Shown here piece by piece: positions 1 to 10,385 of a stretch of 64,000 nt of DNA (the stretch's first letter is position 1; each line of letters opens with the position of its first letter). The position numbers and the translations under genes are program-made. The notes below the pieces were generated by a model. The model did no database searches. It was not told the DNA's origin and saw only the letters and a program-made list of their open reading frames with translations. The DNA lies in the NCBI GenBank assembly GCA_963555705.1, contig OY743190.1, positions 13,243,501 through 13,307,500 of the forward strand, in the 5' to 3' direction. The DNA is from Ligustrum vulgare. Lineage: Eukaryota > Streptophyta > Magnoliopsida > Lamiales > Oleaceae.

Positions 1-560
1 GATTTTCCCGAGAATTAGGTTAATCAAGGAGAAAATTGCTGAATTTCGCGTAAAAAGCCCACATGCGGCCCAGTCGGGACTACCGTGCGGCCGCACGGTT
101 CAAAAACACGCGGTCGCATGACTCTGCAGGTAAACTTCCAGTCGCCGAATTTTTTGACCGTGCGACCGCACGCCTTTTTCAACCGTGCGGCCGCACGGTT
201 GTAATTCCGGCTGCAATTTTTATCTTTTAAATTCTGCAACTTGGTCCCTGTCTTTTAATTGCACAGCAAGTCCTCCAACTTCTGATTGTTGCAATTTAAC
301 CCCTGAACTTCTGATTTCTTCCAAATTCGATTTTTTCTTCAAATTAACCATTTGATTGACTGCATCAATTCTTGATTTGCTCACTTTGACACTTTGTACA
401 TCCAATTGCTCAATTTTAGCTTCAATTCCTTTATTTTCTCGACTTTGGAATTATTTCTGAAATGTAAACAAATAACACAAAATAAACAGCGAATATTCTA
501 AAACAAACATATAAAATCCTACTTTTAGGATAGAAATAAGTGTATAAAATACACTTATCA
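1..560 (-). mobile_element. Truncated LTR of an Athila-like Ty3/gypsy element
   Basis: The segment ends at 560 with the inverted form of an LTR start: read on the minus strand it begins TGATAAGTG and continues with the same order of motifs as the Athila LTRs at 28176-29692 and 43740-45257 (a block of short CpG palindromes, then pyrimidine-rich text about falling 'tagtcc' phrases). It therefore is the 5' portion of a minus-strand LTR whose remainder and element body lie left of the window. No polypurine tract follows position 560, so 561 is probably flanking DNA. The palindromes here are GCGGCCGC (87-94, 187-194) with GCGGTCGC (110-117) and GCGACCGC (162-169), unlike the GCGATCGC of the complete element. 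It could also be a solo LTR. Confidence 0.75.
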
Positions 561-1783
561 ACAAATATTTGTATGTGCATGGTTATCTACATAGACACCC
601 ACCCACACATCCTAGATGAGTTTTTAGGCTTCAATATTCAAGAAGGTTGAAGATTAGTTGTTTGCTAACTTACTTTAATTGCAATGACTAGGATGCTGAA
701 TTGTCTTATTAATTCGCCACAATCACTATCTATGTCTAGAGGCCAAAAACTCTTGTGGCATGTTTAGCACACAGACCAAACATGGTCGATTTATCGTTGA
801 TCCAAAACAAAAAAATAAATGTAGATGATCACAACTATCTAAGGGTGTTGTCTCTAAAGGGGACTGAAACATTTTTGCAATGAGCCAATGAGAAAACAAG
901 TACTCCAACGACAGGAAAGTGAAAACAATACTATTATGCAGTATTTGGATTCAAGAAAAATTTTCTCGTGTCTGGTTCCGGATGAAAAAAATCAGTTTTT
1001 CTCCCAGAATTTTGCTCTGTTTTATTATAAAACTCGGATCATTTGTTCGAATGTGACTCCATTGACACCATTCTCAACTTAGGTTGAATCACAATTCTTA
1101 CGGAAGCAGTACCTTATAGATGAAAATTACTATGTTGTTTAATACAAAACCTTAAAGAACTCAACCTCGTATCATTATAAAGAGATCTACCAGTGGCAGT
1201 GACTGTGACTCCCCACCAACCACATCGCCAAATGTAGCACCCTCTACAAAATAACATCACTAAAGAACCATGGTAAGACGAAGGCTGCCATTAGAAAGTT
1301 GCATAGAGACTTCTTAAATTGGCGAGAACTTTCTCGAGAAGTCTCTAAAATTGTTGCTACCAGTCTCATCTCATCTCATTCCACTCCATCATGTCCTCTA
1401 AATTGCTTGTTATGTTCTTCACAGTCTTTCCGCACATTTCACACAATCTACAAGGCACATCATGTTTAGTTAAATAAAGTCTTGAAACACGTGATTTATA
1501 GATTAGAGATAGGACATATAAATTCATGTTTATTTTACACCTTCAACAAACCACACTTGCAATTCAAATACTTTTAACAAAAAGAGACATTTGGAATCAT
1601 TGCTTTCCCATAAGCATTAATGCGGCATTAATTTATCTGTCAACTTAAATTCTACATGGACGGTTATTAAGAAGACTTGAATTGATTTCAAATTTTTATT
1701 TCATAGTTTTATTCGGATGTTTCAAAAACCATTTTTTTCTTTTTTATTGATTTCCTGGGAAAAACTAAAAAGCTTCTGTTTTA
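561..1783. other. Non-coding interval with one dispersed repeat
   Basis: No coding region is supported: the short open frames at 726-908 and 888-1082 have no recognisable domain, and the second lies inside the dispersed repeat annotated at 935-1260. The rest is AT-rich and unassigned. Confidence 0.6.
935..1260 (+). repeat. Dispersed repeat, copy A (uninterrupted)
   Basis: This stretch aligns by eye, in the same order, with 27979-28175 followed by 45258-45347: shared phrases include 'ggattcaagaaaa', 'gacaccattctcaa', 'tgaaaattactatgtt', 'gactcccca' and 'caaccacatc'. The other copy is split by the 17 kb Athila insertion, so this one represents the uninterrupted arrangement. Its identity is unknown; it has no open frame of note. 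Confidence 0.7.
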
Positions 1784-1949
1784 GCCTCTGTTCGGATCTT
1801 GTAGGGGGATTCTAAACTAGTTTTTTTCGTTTTCCGAGATAAGATGTATAGTTAAAAATTAGAGAGAGAAAATATTTGTGATTTAAAAGTGTGTTGGAAA
1901 ATTGTGTAGATTATAAATTGGTTTATTTGTACAATTACTGAACAGAGGC
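1784..1949. mobile_element. Tourist-like MITE with TTA target duplication
   Basis: A 166 bp unit bounded by inverted repeats GCCTCTGTTC and GAACAGAGGC, flanked on both sides by TTA (1781-1783 and 1950-1952). A 3-bp TTA/TAA duplication and a size under 200 bp are typical of PIF/Harbinger-derived Tourist MITEs. There is no coding capacity. A similar terminus occurs at 18817-18976. Confidence 0.75.
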
Positions 1950-2433
1950 TTAATCACAAACAATCTTTCTGCAATGATCTAAAACCCATAAAAAAATAAG
2001 TACTTATTTTCTTCTAGGAGAGGTTATGATCAAATATCATGAATTGTACATGTTATCTCTCTGGCCAATCAAGGTCTCTGCACATGAATGTCTATGTGAA
2101 AATACCAATTCTCCTTTGTAATCACAACCAAGTGAAATCATTTCTGAGTTACTAGATCCAGATGAAGTTTTTCCATTGCCAAGTAATAAATATGTAAATA
2201 TGCATATGATCATTTAATTTAGGAGGAGACTCTCTTACAAGAAAGTTTAACCAGTTTATGTTTATTGATTTTTTTTAATTATTATTTTTCGCCTTTCATG
2301 TTTCCTTTATATTTGCTCTAATATTGAAAAAAAAATTTTGGTTGGTTCAGAGGTGAAATTGGGATAAGTTAGCCCATTCTATAAACTGCCAGAGTATTTT
2401 AGAAGAAAGAGTAGTGTAGAACTCCGAAACTTT

Positions 2434-2763
2434 AGAGCATCTCTAATGGTTTATGGATATTTTGATCTATGTAACACTTAAATAGATAATTATCCCATCC
2501 ATATTGATAAAATAGATAGTGGAATTTAAAATTTATTTCCAATGGTCATTGTCTATAATTTTTTGTGTATACACGTGTCTTCAATATTTTGTCTAGCAAG
2601 TTATCTATATCTGGACATAGTACCAAATAATGTCTCTGCCACGTCAGTATCACATAGGCATGCAAATTACCATTGGAGATTAAATTTTCCTAACATTATT
2701 TATTTTTCCTATGTGGCAATGTATTTTTTCCCAATTGATAAACCATTAGATATGCTTTTATAA
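2434..2763. mobile_element. MITE with GAGCATCTCTAATGG-type ends
   Basis: About 330 bp with inverted ends: GAGCATCTCTAATGGTTTAT at the left and, at the right, the inverse of AGCATATCTAATGGTTTAT. A nested inverted pair sits inside (ttccaatgg near 2538; ccattggaga near 2672). The overlapping open frame at 2542-2763 is a by-product and not a gene. The target duplication could not be fixed, so the superfamily (hAT or Mutator type) is open. Confidence 0.6.
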
Positions 2764-2863
2764 GAGTATGATATCCTATTGTGATGTGTGCAGCCATTTT
2801 TGTTTGATGTTTGATTGCAAAATTCATAATTCTCCCATTGATGAAGAAAATATTATTAGTGTG

Positions 2864-3720
2864 TGTTGACGGTTGAAATATAAATATTCCACGTCAGTAA
2901 GGAAATATGTGATTATCAGTTATGCATAGCGAAAATGTTTATGGAAGAGGTGAACCCCAGTTTGGAATTTCCGAATCGGACTACACGTAGGACTTAATAT
3001 ATTTATATTGGGCTTTTTATAGCCAAAGTTCGGATCCCTTTATGAGCCATCTTCCCTTGTATTTATAGGGAAAATGGCCGAGCTGGCTTATTACAATACC
3101 TGACCGTCTGACATTACGACATAGCTAAACTATTGAACTTTTACATTGTACTAAGCAGTTGACTTTTATATGTTCTAATTGACTTCGTGTCTAAATAACT
3201 GTTTTCAACTGCCATGTAAGAAGATTGTTATGGTTGTCTAGACTCAATCACCAAAGATCCTACCTGACTCCTCCACCTCGGAATTACAGACTGGACTTCA
3301 TCTTTTCTACAGTTGGGGACAACTAAAGTTTGTCTGACCTGACATATCCAGGTCAAAAATATGGTTGAAACCTGTCTCTTCATTTTTAGGAGGTGATTTA
3401 CTCGTTGTCCGACCTGGAGGGGTCAGGTTGGACATGTTGATTGTCTCCAATGATTCGACCTCAAAACCCTGAATCCCACTAAACGTCGTCGTTACGTCAC
3501 CCAGGTAGGATTGCCCATTAACAATTGCCCCTAGGAGTGGACCTGAAAGAAATTCAGGTCTACTCCTACAAGAGTTATTTTGGAATTAATTTTGGTGGCT
3601 ACTCAATGATGATACTTCCACATGTCATTAGTCTATTGTTGCCTGTTCTGCCTGTGTCAGGGAAGTACAAACAGCCGCTCTTCCCCCCTTTTTTATGTTG
3701 AAGGGCTCAAGATTACTCTT
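2864..3720 (-). repeat. Probable 3' LTR of the Tat element
   Basis: Placement left of pol and left of the antisense gene matches the 3' LTR of a minus-strand Tat element. A minus-strand TATA-like CTATAAATAC lies at about 3060-3070. The partner LTR is missing, so neither edge can be confirmed and no target duplication can be tested. Confidence 0.45.
3060..3072 (-). promoter_or_regulatory. LTR TATA box candidate
   Basis: The plus strand reads gtatttatagg; on the minus strand this is CCTATAAATAC, a good TATA box oriented toward the LTR's downstream part. Support is positional only. Confidence 0.4.
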
Positions 3721-3749
3721 CGCATTCTGTACTGATGATTAATGTTGGC

Positions 3750-3761
3750 CTCTATATAAAT
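3750..3761 (+). promoter_or_regulatory. TATA box candidate for the antisense gene
   Basis: CTCTATATAAAT lies about 170 bp upstream of the ATG at 3921 and about 500 bp upstream of the first recognisable coding block of the plus-strand gene in the Tat element. The orientation and distance suit a promoter for that gene, opposite to the element's own transcript. Confidence 0.45.
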
Positions 3762-3920
3762 GACTCTTGTGAACATTTTTCTTTTCATTTACTTATCTTC
3801 CCAAAGAATTCCTTACTTCTTCATCCAATGTGGGCTTTTGATCGAAATATATATATCATTCGATCTCAACTTCAGATCTTCCTCACAGTCCAAGGTATTC
3901 CTTTACAACTTAGATAAGTA

Positions 3921-6172
3921 ATGATTAACTCCGGTAGTGATAGTGAAGCAACTAGAAACGAGTCTCGGGGGATGGGTAATAAAAATTCTAGTTCATAGTT
4001 GAGTACCCATTCCAGTGAGTCCGGTGAGAGTGCATCGAATTTAGGTGTTAGACAAGAAATTCCCCAAGAAGTACAACCTCTTAGGTTTGCGAATCCCCCT
4101 TCAATCCACTGTCCGATACAACGTCCTCCTTTAGGTTCTGGTTGAGGAGGTTTGTCTATTTCGAGTTTGGCATTCTGGCAAGCCGGCTATCATTCTTTTA
4201 TAGTGTCCAAAGGATGACCTGATTCAATGACGTCACAAGTTTAGGATCCCAGATTCAGTGTTACTGTTGCTTCCTAGGAGTGATGATCGGGTGGACGAGC
4301 CTCCAGCGGGGTGCGTGGCTGTGAACAGGATGATGTTAGAAGTAGGCCTTAGGTTTCCTTTACCCCGGACTATCACTAATTACCTTAGGTACTAGGCTCT
4401 AGCCTCTTCTCAAATCATGTCGAACGGGTGGAGCGTTATTATAGGATTTTTAGTTATTTGGAGTAAGTTAGGGTTCCCTCCACCTCGGGCAAGTGAGTTT
4501 GACTCAGTTTACCAGCTTTGAGCTGACAGGAAGGACTCGGGCTAGTACTATACTATGGTTCGACCTCGAACTGGTGGGAACTTAGTGGAAGAGCTCTCTA
4601 ATTCTATCAAAAGTTAGCGAGATTTATGGTTCTTTGTCGGAGATGAATGGCAGACTCCAACCCAGAATGAAGAGCTGGACTGCATAATCCCTACCCACTA
4701 TAAACCTTACTGTATGTTTATGATTTTGTGAGTTTATACAGAGCTGCTTTTTCTAATATTAATTACTTGCCCTTTTTTCAGGTCCGTCCAATCATTCCAG
4801 GTCATTAGAATTTGAGCAGAACCTACAGAGGGCGCGTAACCTTGACACACGCGAGCAGGATTTTAGGGAATTGGTCACCTAAGAGAATTTGCTCAGGGTT
4901 GGTCTCACTACTGTACACTCCACTACTTCATCATTTCATCCACCACACCATAAGTGCCTGTCTCCCTCACAAACCTATTTACTTTGCCAATGCTTCTAGG
5001 ATTTCAAGTCCCTTTCGTTTTGCAGAACCAACCAGAACAAAAAGGAAAGCCATGCCACCCTTTGACCGAACTGGCTTTGTTGGGAACAAAATAAGACGAC
5101 CTACCACTGGGGGGGAAATGCTGCCTAAGGGTCTTGGTCCCATACCCCACTCAGGTCAATCCAGTGGGAATGAAGATGTTGAGCAGAGCCCAACCAGGTC
5201 TTCTCAAGGCAGGGGAAAAGAAATTGGAGATCTCCCTAATCCATCAGTTCATGATCTCCCTCTTTCTCCAGATTGTCAGGATCACTCTGATGTCCAAATC
5301 ATATCAGAGCAGTGAACTTCAGATCTCCAGGTCCATTCATCTCCTCCTCTGGACACTCCATCCGACATCACATATTTTGGTCTGCACCAGACAAGGGCCA
5401 ATGAGATGGCAAAGCTAAAGGGGAAGATCCCCAAGGCTCTTAGGGATGCTCATTCTAGTCAGTGTCCTGGTCCAAGAGCTTTGAAAATAATTCCTAATAG
5501 CGTTCGCAACTCTTTTGACATGGTCGCGAGGAGTTGGGACAAAAAGAAGAAAGAAATGGTGTCCGACATGGACTTATTAAACACTGCACATGCCACCTCG
5601 GCGTTTCTGGGACTTGCAAAAAATTGTCCCATGTCTGAGCTAAGGCCCACGAGCAAATTGAACTTCATGATGAACTCATGCATCAAAGTGTGCTGGTGAA
5701 AGATCAGAACAAGGCGTTAGAGCTGGAGAGAGGGAGGATGGTTGGGACCAACAAGACCTTGGAGGCTCAATGTGAGAGCCTGAGTCAAAGGAACGGCCTT
5801 TTGGTCTCCGAGCTAGAAAAAGCTAACCTTGAAATTGCCGAACTAAAATCCCAAGCTGAGGCTCATAAGAAGGCCAAGGTGGAAGTGGATGCTCAGCTTG
5901 AGGCAACAAAAAAGGATCTTATTCAAGCCCAATCTGACCTGGTGTCAACTATGGATGAATATAAGGGGTCCAAGGAGTACGAGATCGACCACACTGACAC
6001 ATATATCCTGACCTTAGAGGATGCTGTGGTTCGATTCAAGGAGCTCCACCCCTCCTTTGACGCTACCCTGTTAAAAATAGTGCTGGAAAAATTGAAGCAA
6101 GATCAAGCCGAAGCTATGTTCGAGTTGGCTCGCAAGACGCTCCCAGGGACAAGTAGCTATAGGGCCTTGTAA
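3921..6172 (+). pseudogene. Antisense 'putative gypsy-type transposon' gene of the Tat element, broken
   Basis: Reading the plus strand at 4215-4728 gives a block typical of the plant family known as 'putative gypsy type transposon' (Pfam Transposase_28): a 'RIPDSV' start, 'GLRFPLPR', 'SNGWSVIIGF' and a closing 'DLWFFVGDEW'. A likely intron at 4729-4781 (gtgagt to ttttcag) leads to a second block, and a further acceptor (ttttgcag, near 5027) opens an exon with 'PTRTKRKA'. The last part (5678-6172, 164 codons) is a Lys/Glu-rich coiled coil. Stops inside the first block and after 'FRELVT', and a frame change near 5645, make it dead. Such genes lie antisense between pol and the 3' LTR in Tat elements; their role is unknown. 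Confidence 0.65.
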
Positions 6173-6394
6173 AATTTCTTTGATATTTTGATTCCACTAG
6201 TCAGGTCATTTGTACTTGCCTATGTGGCCCAACTTAATATTAACCAATGTTGATTTGAATTTTATTGCTGAACTCTATAAATGACTTTATTTCGAACCTA
6301 AAAACTTTAGGCTGCCACTAATCAACTCAAGGTTTAAATAAAGTAGTTGTGCCGGCCTAATCAAGTCATATGTCTTCAAATCGGGACTGTAAAA

Positions 6395-6715
6395 AATATA
6401 AACTTGTCGTCTACCTAGAGCAGTTAGGTTGGTATGGTCAAAAATAGACTTGCAGAATTTTAACTTGTTGTCTACCTAGGGCAATCATGTTGGTTGTGTC
6501 CAACAGGACTTGTAGACTTTAAACTTATTGCCCAACTGGAGCAGTCATGTCTGTTTGGTCAGAAAAATGAACTTAATAGAATTTAAACTTATAGCCTAAC
6601 TGGAGCATCCAGGTTTGTTTGGTCCAAAAAATGGACTTAGAATTTAAAAGTACCGCCTAACTGAAGCAGTCAGGTTGGATGAGTCCAACAAAGGACGGCA
6701 CTTTAATGCACATTC
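6395..6715. repeat. Tandem array, ~65 bp unit, about five copies
   Basis: Units share 'aacttgt(t/c)gtctacct', 'gagcagt(c/t)aggttggt' and 'ggacttgtagaattt' elements at intervals of about 60-70 bp, with increasing divergence toward the right. It lies directly beside a second, unrelated array, between integrase and the antisense gene. Confidence 0.75.
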
Positions 6716-6725
6716 GGGTCTCATT

Positions 6726-7120
6726 TGTGGATCCTAAGGAATTTGTAAATTCCGTTATGGCAAACCTTTTGAGTACAACTTGAGGTTCTAAGGAATTCAT
6801 AAATTTCGTTATGACAAACCTATTTAGCGCGTAGCTTGAGGTCCTAAGGAATTCGTAAATTCCGTTATGATGGACCTATTAGCGCGTAGCTTGAGGTCTT
6901 AAGAAATTCATAAATTCCATTTTGACAGACCTATTTTGAGTACAGCTTGAGGTCTTAAGGAATTCGTAAATTCTGTTATGATAGACCTATTTAGTTTGTA
7001 GCTTGAGGTCCTAAGGAACTCTTAAATTCCATTATGATAGACCTAGTTTGAGTACAGCTTGAGGTCCTAAGGAATTCGTAAATTCCGTTATGAAAGACCT
7101 ATTTTGCACATAGCTTGTTT
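6726..7120. repeat. Tandem array, ~56 bp unit, about seven copies
   Basis: Seven units begin near 6726, 6779, 6835, 6890, 6946, 7002 and 7058; the consensus runs ttgaggtcctaaggaattcg followed by taaattccgttatgatagac and ends with a 'gtagc' block. The last five units are almost exactly 56 bp apart. Tat/Ogre elements are known to carry such minisatellites downstream of pol, and these can seed genomic satellites. Confidence 0.85.
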
Positions 7121-7194
7121 TGTCAGGAACACTGGGGATATGTAAAAAGTTTTATTCAATGGAGCATTCTCTTGACACGTCGGTCATTACATAT

Positions 7195-10100
7195 ATTGGA
7201 AAGAAACGATTACTGATAGTACTTTTTGAGATGCTCTGCATTCCATGGATGTGCTAAGGTCTTCCCTTATAAGGTTTCCAGTTCGTATGCACCATTCAGC
7301 AAGGTTTTCTTAATTCTATAAGGTCCTTCCCAAGGTCGGGCGAGCGAGCCAGATTGAGCTTCCTTTGTGGCTATGAACACCTTCCTGAGTAACAAATCTC
7401 CATCATGGAACATCCGGCCTCTGACTTTGGAATTATAGTATCTGGTGCTTCTTTGCTGGTAGGATGCATTCTTGAGATCTGGTCTAGTCGTTTCTCTCCT
7501 ATCAAATCCAGACTGGATTGTAGCATTTTAGTGTTCATCCCTTCTTCAAAATGTTGTATTTTGCTTGAGGGGATGCCAATCTCAACAGGGATCACAGCTT
7601 CAAATCCAAAAGCAAGAGAAAAAGGAGTTTCTCCCATTGCTATCCTACAAGTTGTCCTATAAGACCACAATACAGTTGATAGTTCATCGTCCAAGCCCCT
7701 TTCAGCTCATCCAATCTGGTCTTCAAAGTGTGCTTGATGATTTTATTAATTGCTTCCACCTGTCCATTTACTTGGGTGTGGCAGGGGATAAAATAGTGAT
7801 TCCTAATCTTCAGCTCTTCACAGAAGGACCTGAACTTTGCGTTGTCAAATTGTTTCCCGTTATCTGTTACTATTGAGTGAGGGATGCTAAAGCGGCAAAT
7901 GATGGACTTCCATATAAAATCAGTGGTCTTTTGTTTGGTGATTTTTGCTAAGTCCTCCGCTTCAACCCATTTTGTGAAGTAGTCAACCGCTACTATTACA
8001 TACTTCGTTGATCCTCTTCCTGTTGGTAAAGGACCAATCAAGTCAATACCCCATTTTGCAAATGGACATGGTGCCATGATAGAGGTTAGGTCTTCTGGGG
8101 GAGACCTGATCATTGGGGCAAACCCGTGACACTTGTCACATTTTCTTACGAACCCAAGGGCATCCTTCTTTATGGACGGCCAGAAGTATCCTTGCCTAAA
8201 GATCTTGAATGCAAGATATTGTCCTCCAGTATGGTTGCCACATACACCTTCATGTATTTCTCTCATAGCATATTGGGCTTCCTCTTCATTCAAGCACCTA
8301 AGTAATGGGAGGGAAAAACCTCGTTTGTATAATACGTCATCTATTAGAGTGTATCTGGCGGATCTGATTTTGAGCTTTCGAGCGTCATCTTTTCTTGGGG
8401 GCACCACTCCCTCCTTCAAGTGCTGGATGATTTCATCCATCCAGCTCTTGTTTGTGTCGATTTCCATAGTTAACACTTCTGCTTCTGTTAGGGCTGAGTT
8501 TTGAACCTTTTCGACGGGGACACTATCCATAGTCTCAGCTCCTTCACTAGTGGCAAGCCTAGTGAGAGCATCTGCCTGACTGTTTTGGGTTCTCAGTATC
8601 TGTTTAACGTCCACATGGATGAACTTCTCCAATTCTTTCTTAGCCACCTTGTGATAAGATGTCATTTTCTCCTCTTTCGTGTTGTAGGTTCCTTGGATTT
8701 GGTCCACAACCAGTTGGGAATCGCTATGCACAGTCACTCTGGTTATTCCCATATCTCTTCCCATTTTTAGACCTGCAATGAGAGCTTCATGTTCTGCCTC
8801 GTTGTTGGTTGCTGGGAATTCAAAGCGGAGGGACTGACAGTACAGTAAGTTTTCGGGGCTGACAAGAAAAATTCCAGCTCCTGCACAGTTCTTAGTAGGA
8901 TGAGCCATCTACATAAAGGGACCAAAGCTCATCTCAGTCAGAATGGTCAATCTCCATGTGGAGTTCTGTTATGAAGTCTTCCAATGCTTGCCCCTTGATT
9001 ACAGTTCTTAGTTTGTAGGTGATATCGAATTGTCCCAGTTCTACTGCCCACTTCATCAATCTTCCCAAAGTGTCCGATTTCTGTAAGGTCTGACGTAGTG
9101 GATAGTTGGTTAGCACCTCCAGTGAGTGCTCTAGGAAGTAAGGTCTCAGTTTTCTTGAGCTCATAACTAATGTCAGTGCTAATTTTTCCATTGGCGGATA
9201 TCTTATTTTTGCATCCTTCAGTGCCTGATTGACATAGTAGATTGGGTGTTGGATACCATTCTCCGTTCGGATCAGAATGAACTAACTGACCTCTCTGACA
9301 CTGCTAAGTATAATTCTAGCAATTCTCTTAGTACTGGTTGGAGAGTAGGGGCGGTGAGGCGAGCTGCACTTTCAGGTCTTCAAATGCTTTCTGACATTGC
9401 TCTGTCCAATGGAAGTTCTTCCCCATTTTTAGCTCTTCAAAGAAAGGTCTGCACTTATCTGTCGATTTTGAGACGAATCGGTTCAGAGCTGCTATTCTTC
9501 CAGTCAAACTCTTAATTTCCCTTATGTTGGTTGGGTCTTTCATGTCAATCAGGGCTTTTATTTTTTTCGAGTTGGCCTCAATTCCTCTTTGATGTACCAT
9601 ATATCCCAGGAATTTTCCAGATCCTACCCCAAAGGAACACTTTTGTAGATTCAACTTCATTTTGTATTTTCTAAGAATGATGAACATTAAAACCAGGTGC
9701 TAGACATGATCTGATGATTTGATTCTCTTTACCAACATGCCATTCACATATACTTCCATAGTTGTGCCAATTTGCTCTGCGAACATTCTATTGACAAGTC
9801 TCTAGTAGGTTGCCCATGCGTTCTTCAATTCGAATGACATCATCTTATATCAATATAGCCCCCTCTCTATGATGAATGATGTATGTTCTTCGTATGGACC
9901 ATACATGGGAATATGGTTGTAGCCTGAATACGCATCCATGAAGCTCAACATTTAAGCATGACAGGACAAGTGTGCGGGTAGTCCCTCCATGTCTTTTTGG
10001 TCTTGTGACAGGACATGTGTGCGGGTAGTCCCTCCATGTCAGCATGAGTCCAGGAAAAAACATCCCTATTCTCTTTCAAAAAGTCTACAAGTTCCGATCT

Positions 10101-10385
10101 TACTGGTTCTTTGAGGTCTTTCCCAATCTTCAACTGCAACTTAGGCATATCTGGATCCAACCTTACCAACTCAGGCGTGGATCTAACGTTTGGATTTCTT
10201 CAATCTGGTCTTCCGTTTGGATACCTTTTACTTGATGTACCCGGCAGGGGCAGAAACTCAAATTACATTCTCGAACCATCCTCTGGTCTCCCTTCACTAC
10301 TCCTACCCCGTGAGAAGTGGGAAACTTCATCACATAATGGTATATCGAGGTGGCCGCCTTCAGTTCGAGATTATTACTTGTGAAA
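7195..10385 (-). pseudogene. Tat-lineage pol (RT, two RNase H domains, integrase), broken
   Basis: Read from right to left: a linker with 'KFPTSHGVGVVKGDQ' (about 10320), pre-RT 'DFLKENRDVFSW' (about 10070), RT remnant with a degraded catalytic motif (YVNGMLVK, about 9750), thumb/connection 'CSFGVGSGKFLGYMVHQRG' (about 9630), RNase H (9515-9180), archaeal-type RNase H (8908-8490; 'NNEAEHEALIAGL', 'VHSDSQLVVDQI'), then integrase with an HHCC finger (CDKCHG, about 8130) and the D,D,E triad (GIDLIG, TDNGKQF, QVEAIN), ending near 7200. The largest open piece is 422 codons (7640-8908). The middle of RT is missing, and there are several stops and frame changes, including one between 7640 and 7694. 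Confidence 0.88.
9960..10040. repeat. 34-bp direct duplication at an RT deletion point
   Basis: The sequence beginning gacaggacaagtgtgcgggt (9960) recurs at 10007 with one mismatch, 47 bp apart. It sits exactly where the RT domain is interrupted: pre-RT lies to its right and the 'SGYNHIP'-like RT motif to its left, with the intervening RT segment absent. Confidence 0.8.

Larger units (their letters stand above)
2864..10385 (-). mobile_element. Tat-lineage Ty3/gypsy element, right-truncated remnant
   Basis: The minus strand carries pol in the order pre-RT, RT, RNase H, second archaeal-type RNase H, integrase; a second RNase H is the hallmark of the Tat/Ogre/Retand lineage. Left of pol lie two tandem arrays (6395-7120) and a plus-strand gene resembling the antisense 'putative gypsy type transposon' proteins known from Tat elements. 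The probable 3' LTR is at the left. Coding similarity stops at about 10385, so protease, gag and the 5' LTR are lost. The left edge (TGTTGACGG at 2864) is a guess from the required TG terminus. Confidence 0.8.

Noticed and set aside
2542..2763. 73-codon plus frame
   Set aside because: Entirely within the MITE at 2434-2763.
7405..7876. Plus-strand frames opposite the Tat integrase
   Set aside because: They are antisense shadows of the integrase reading.
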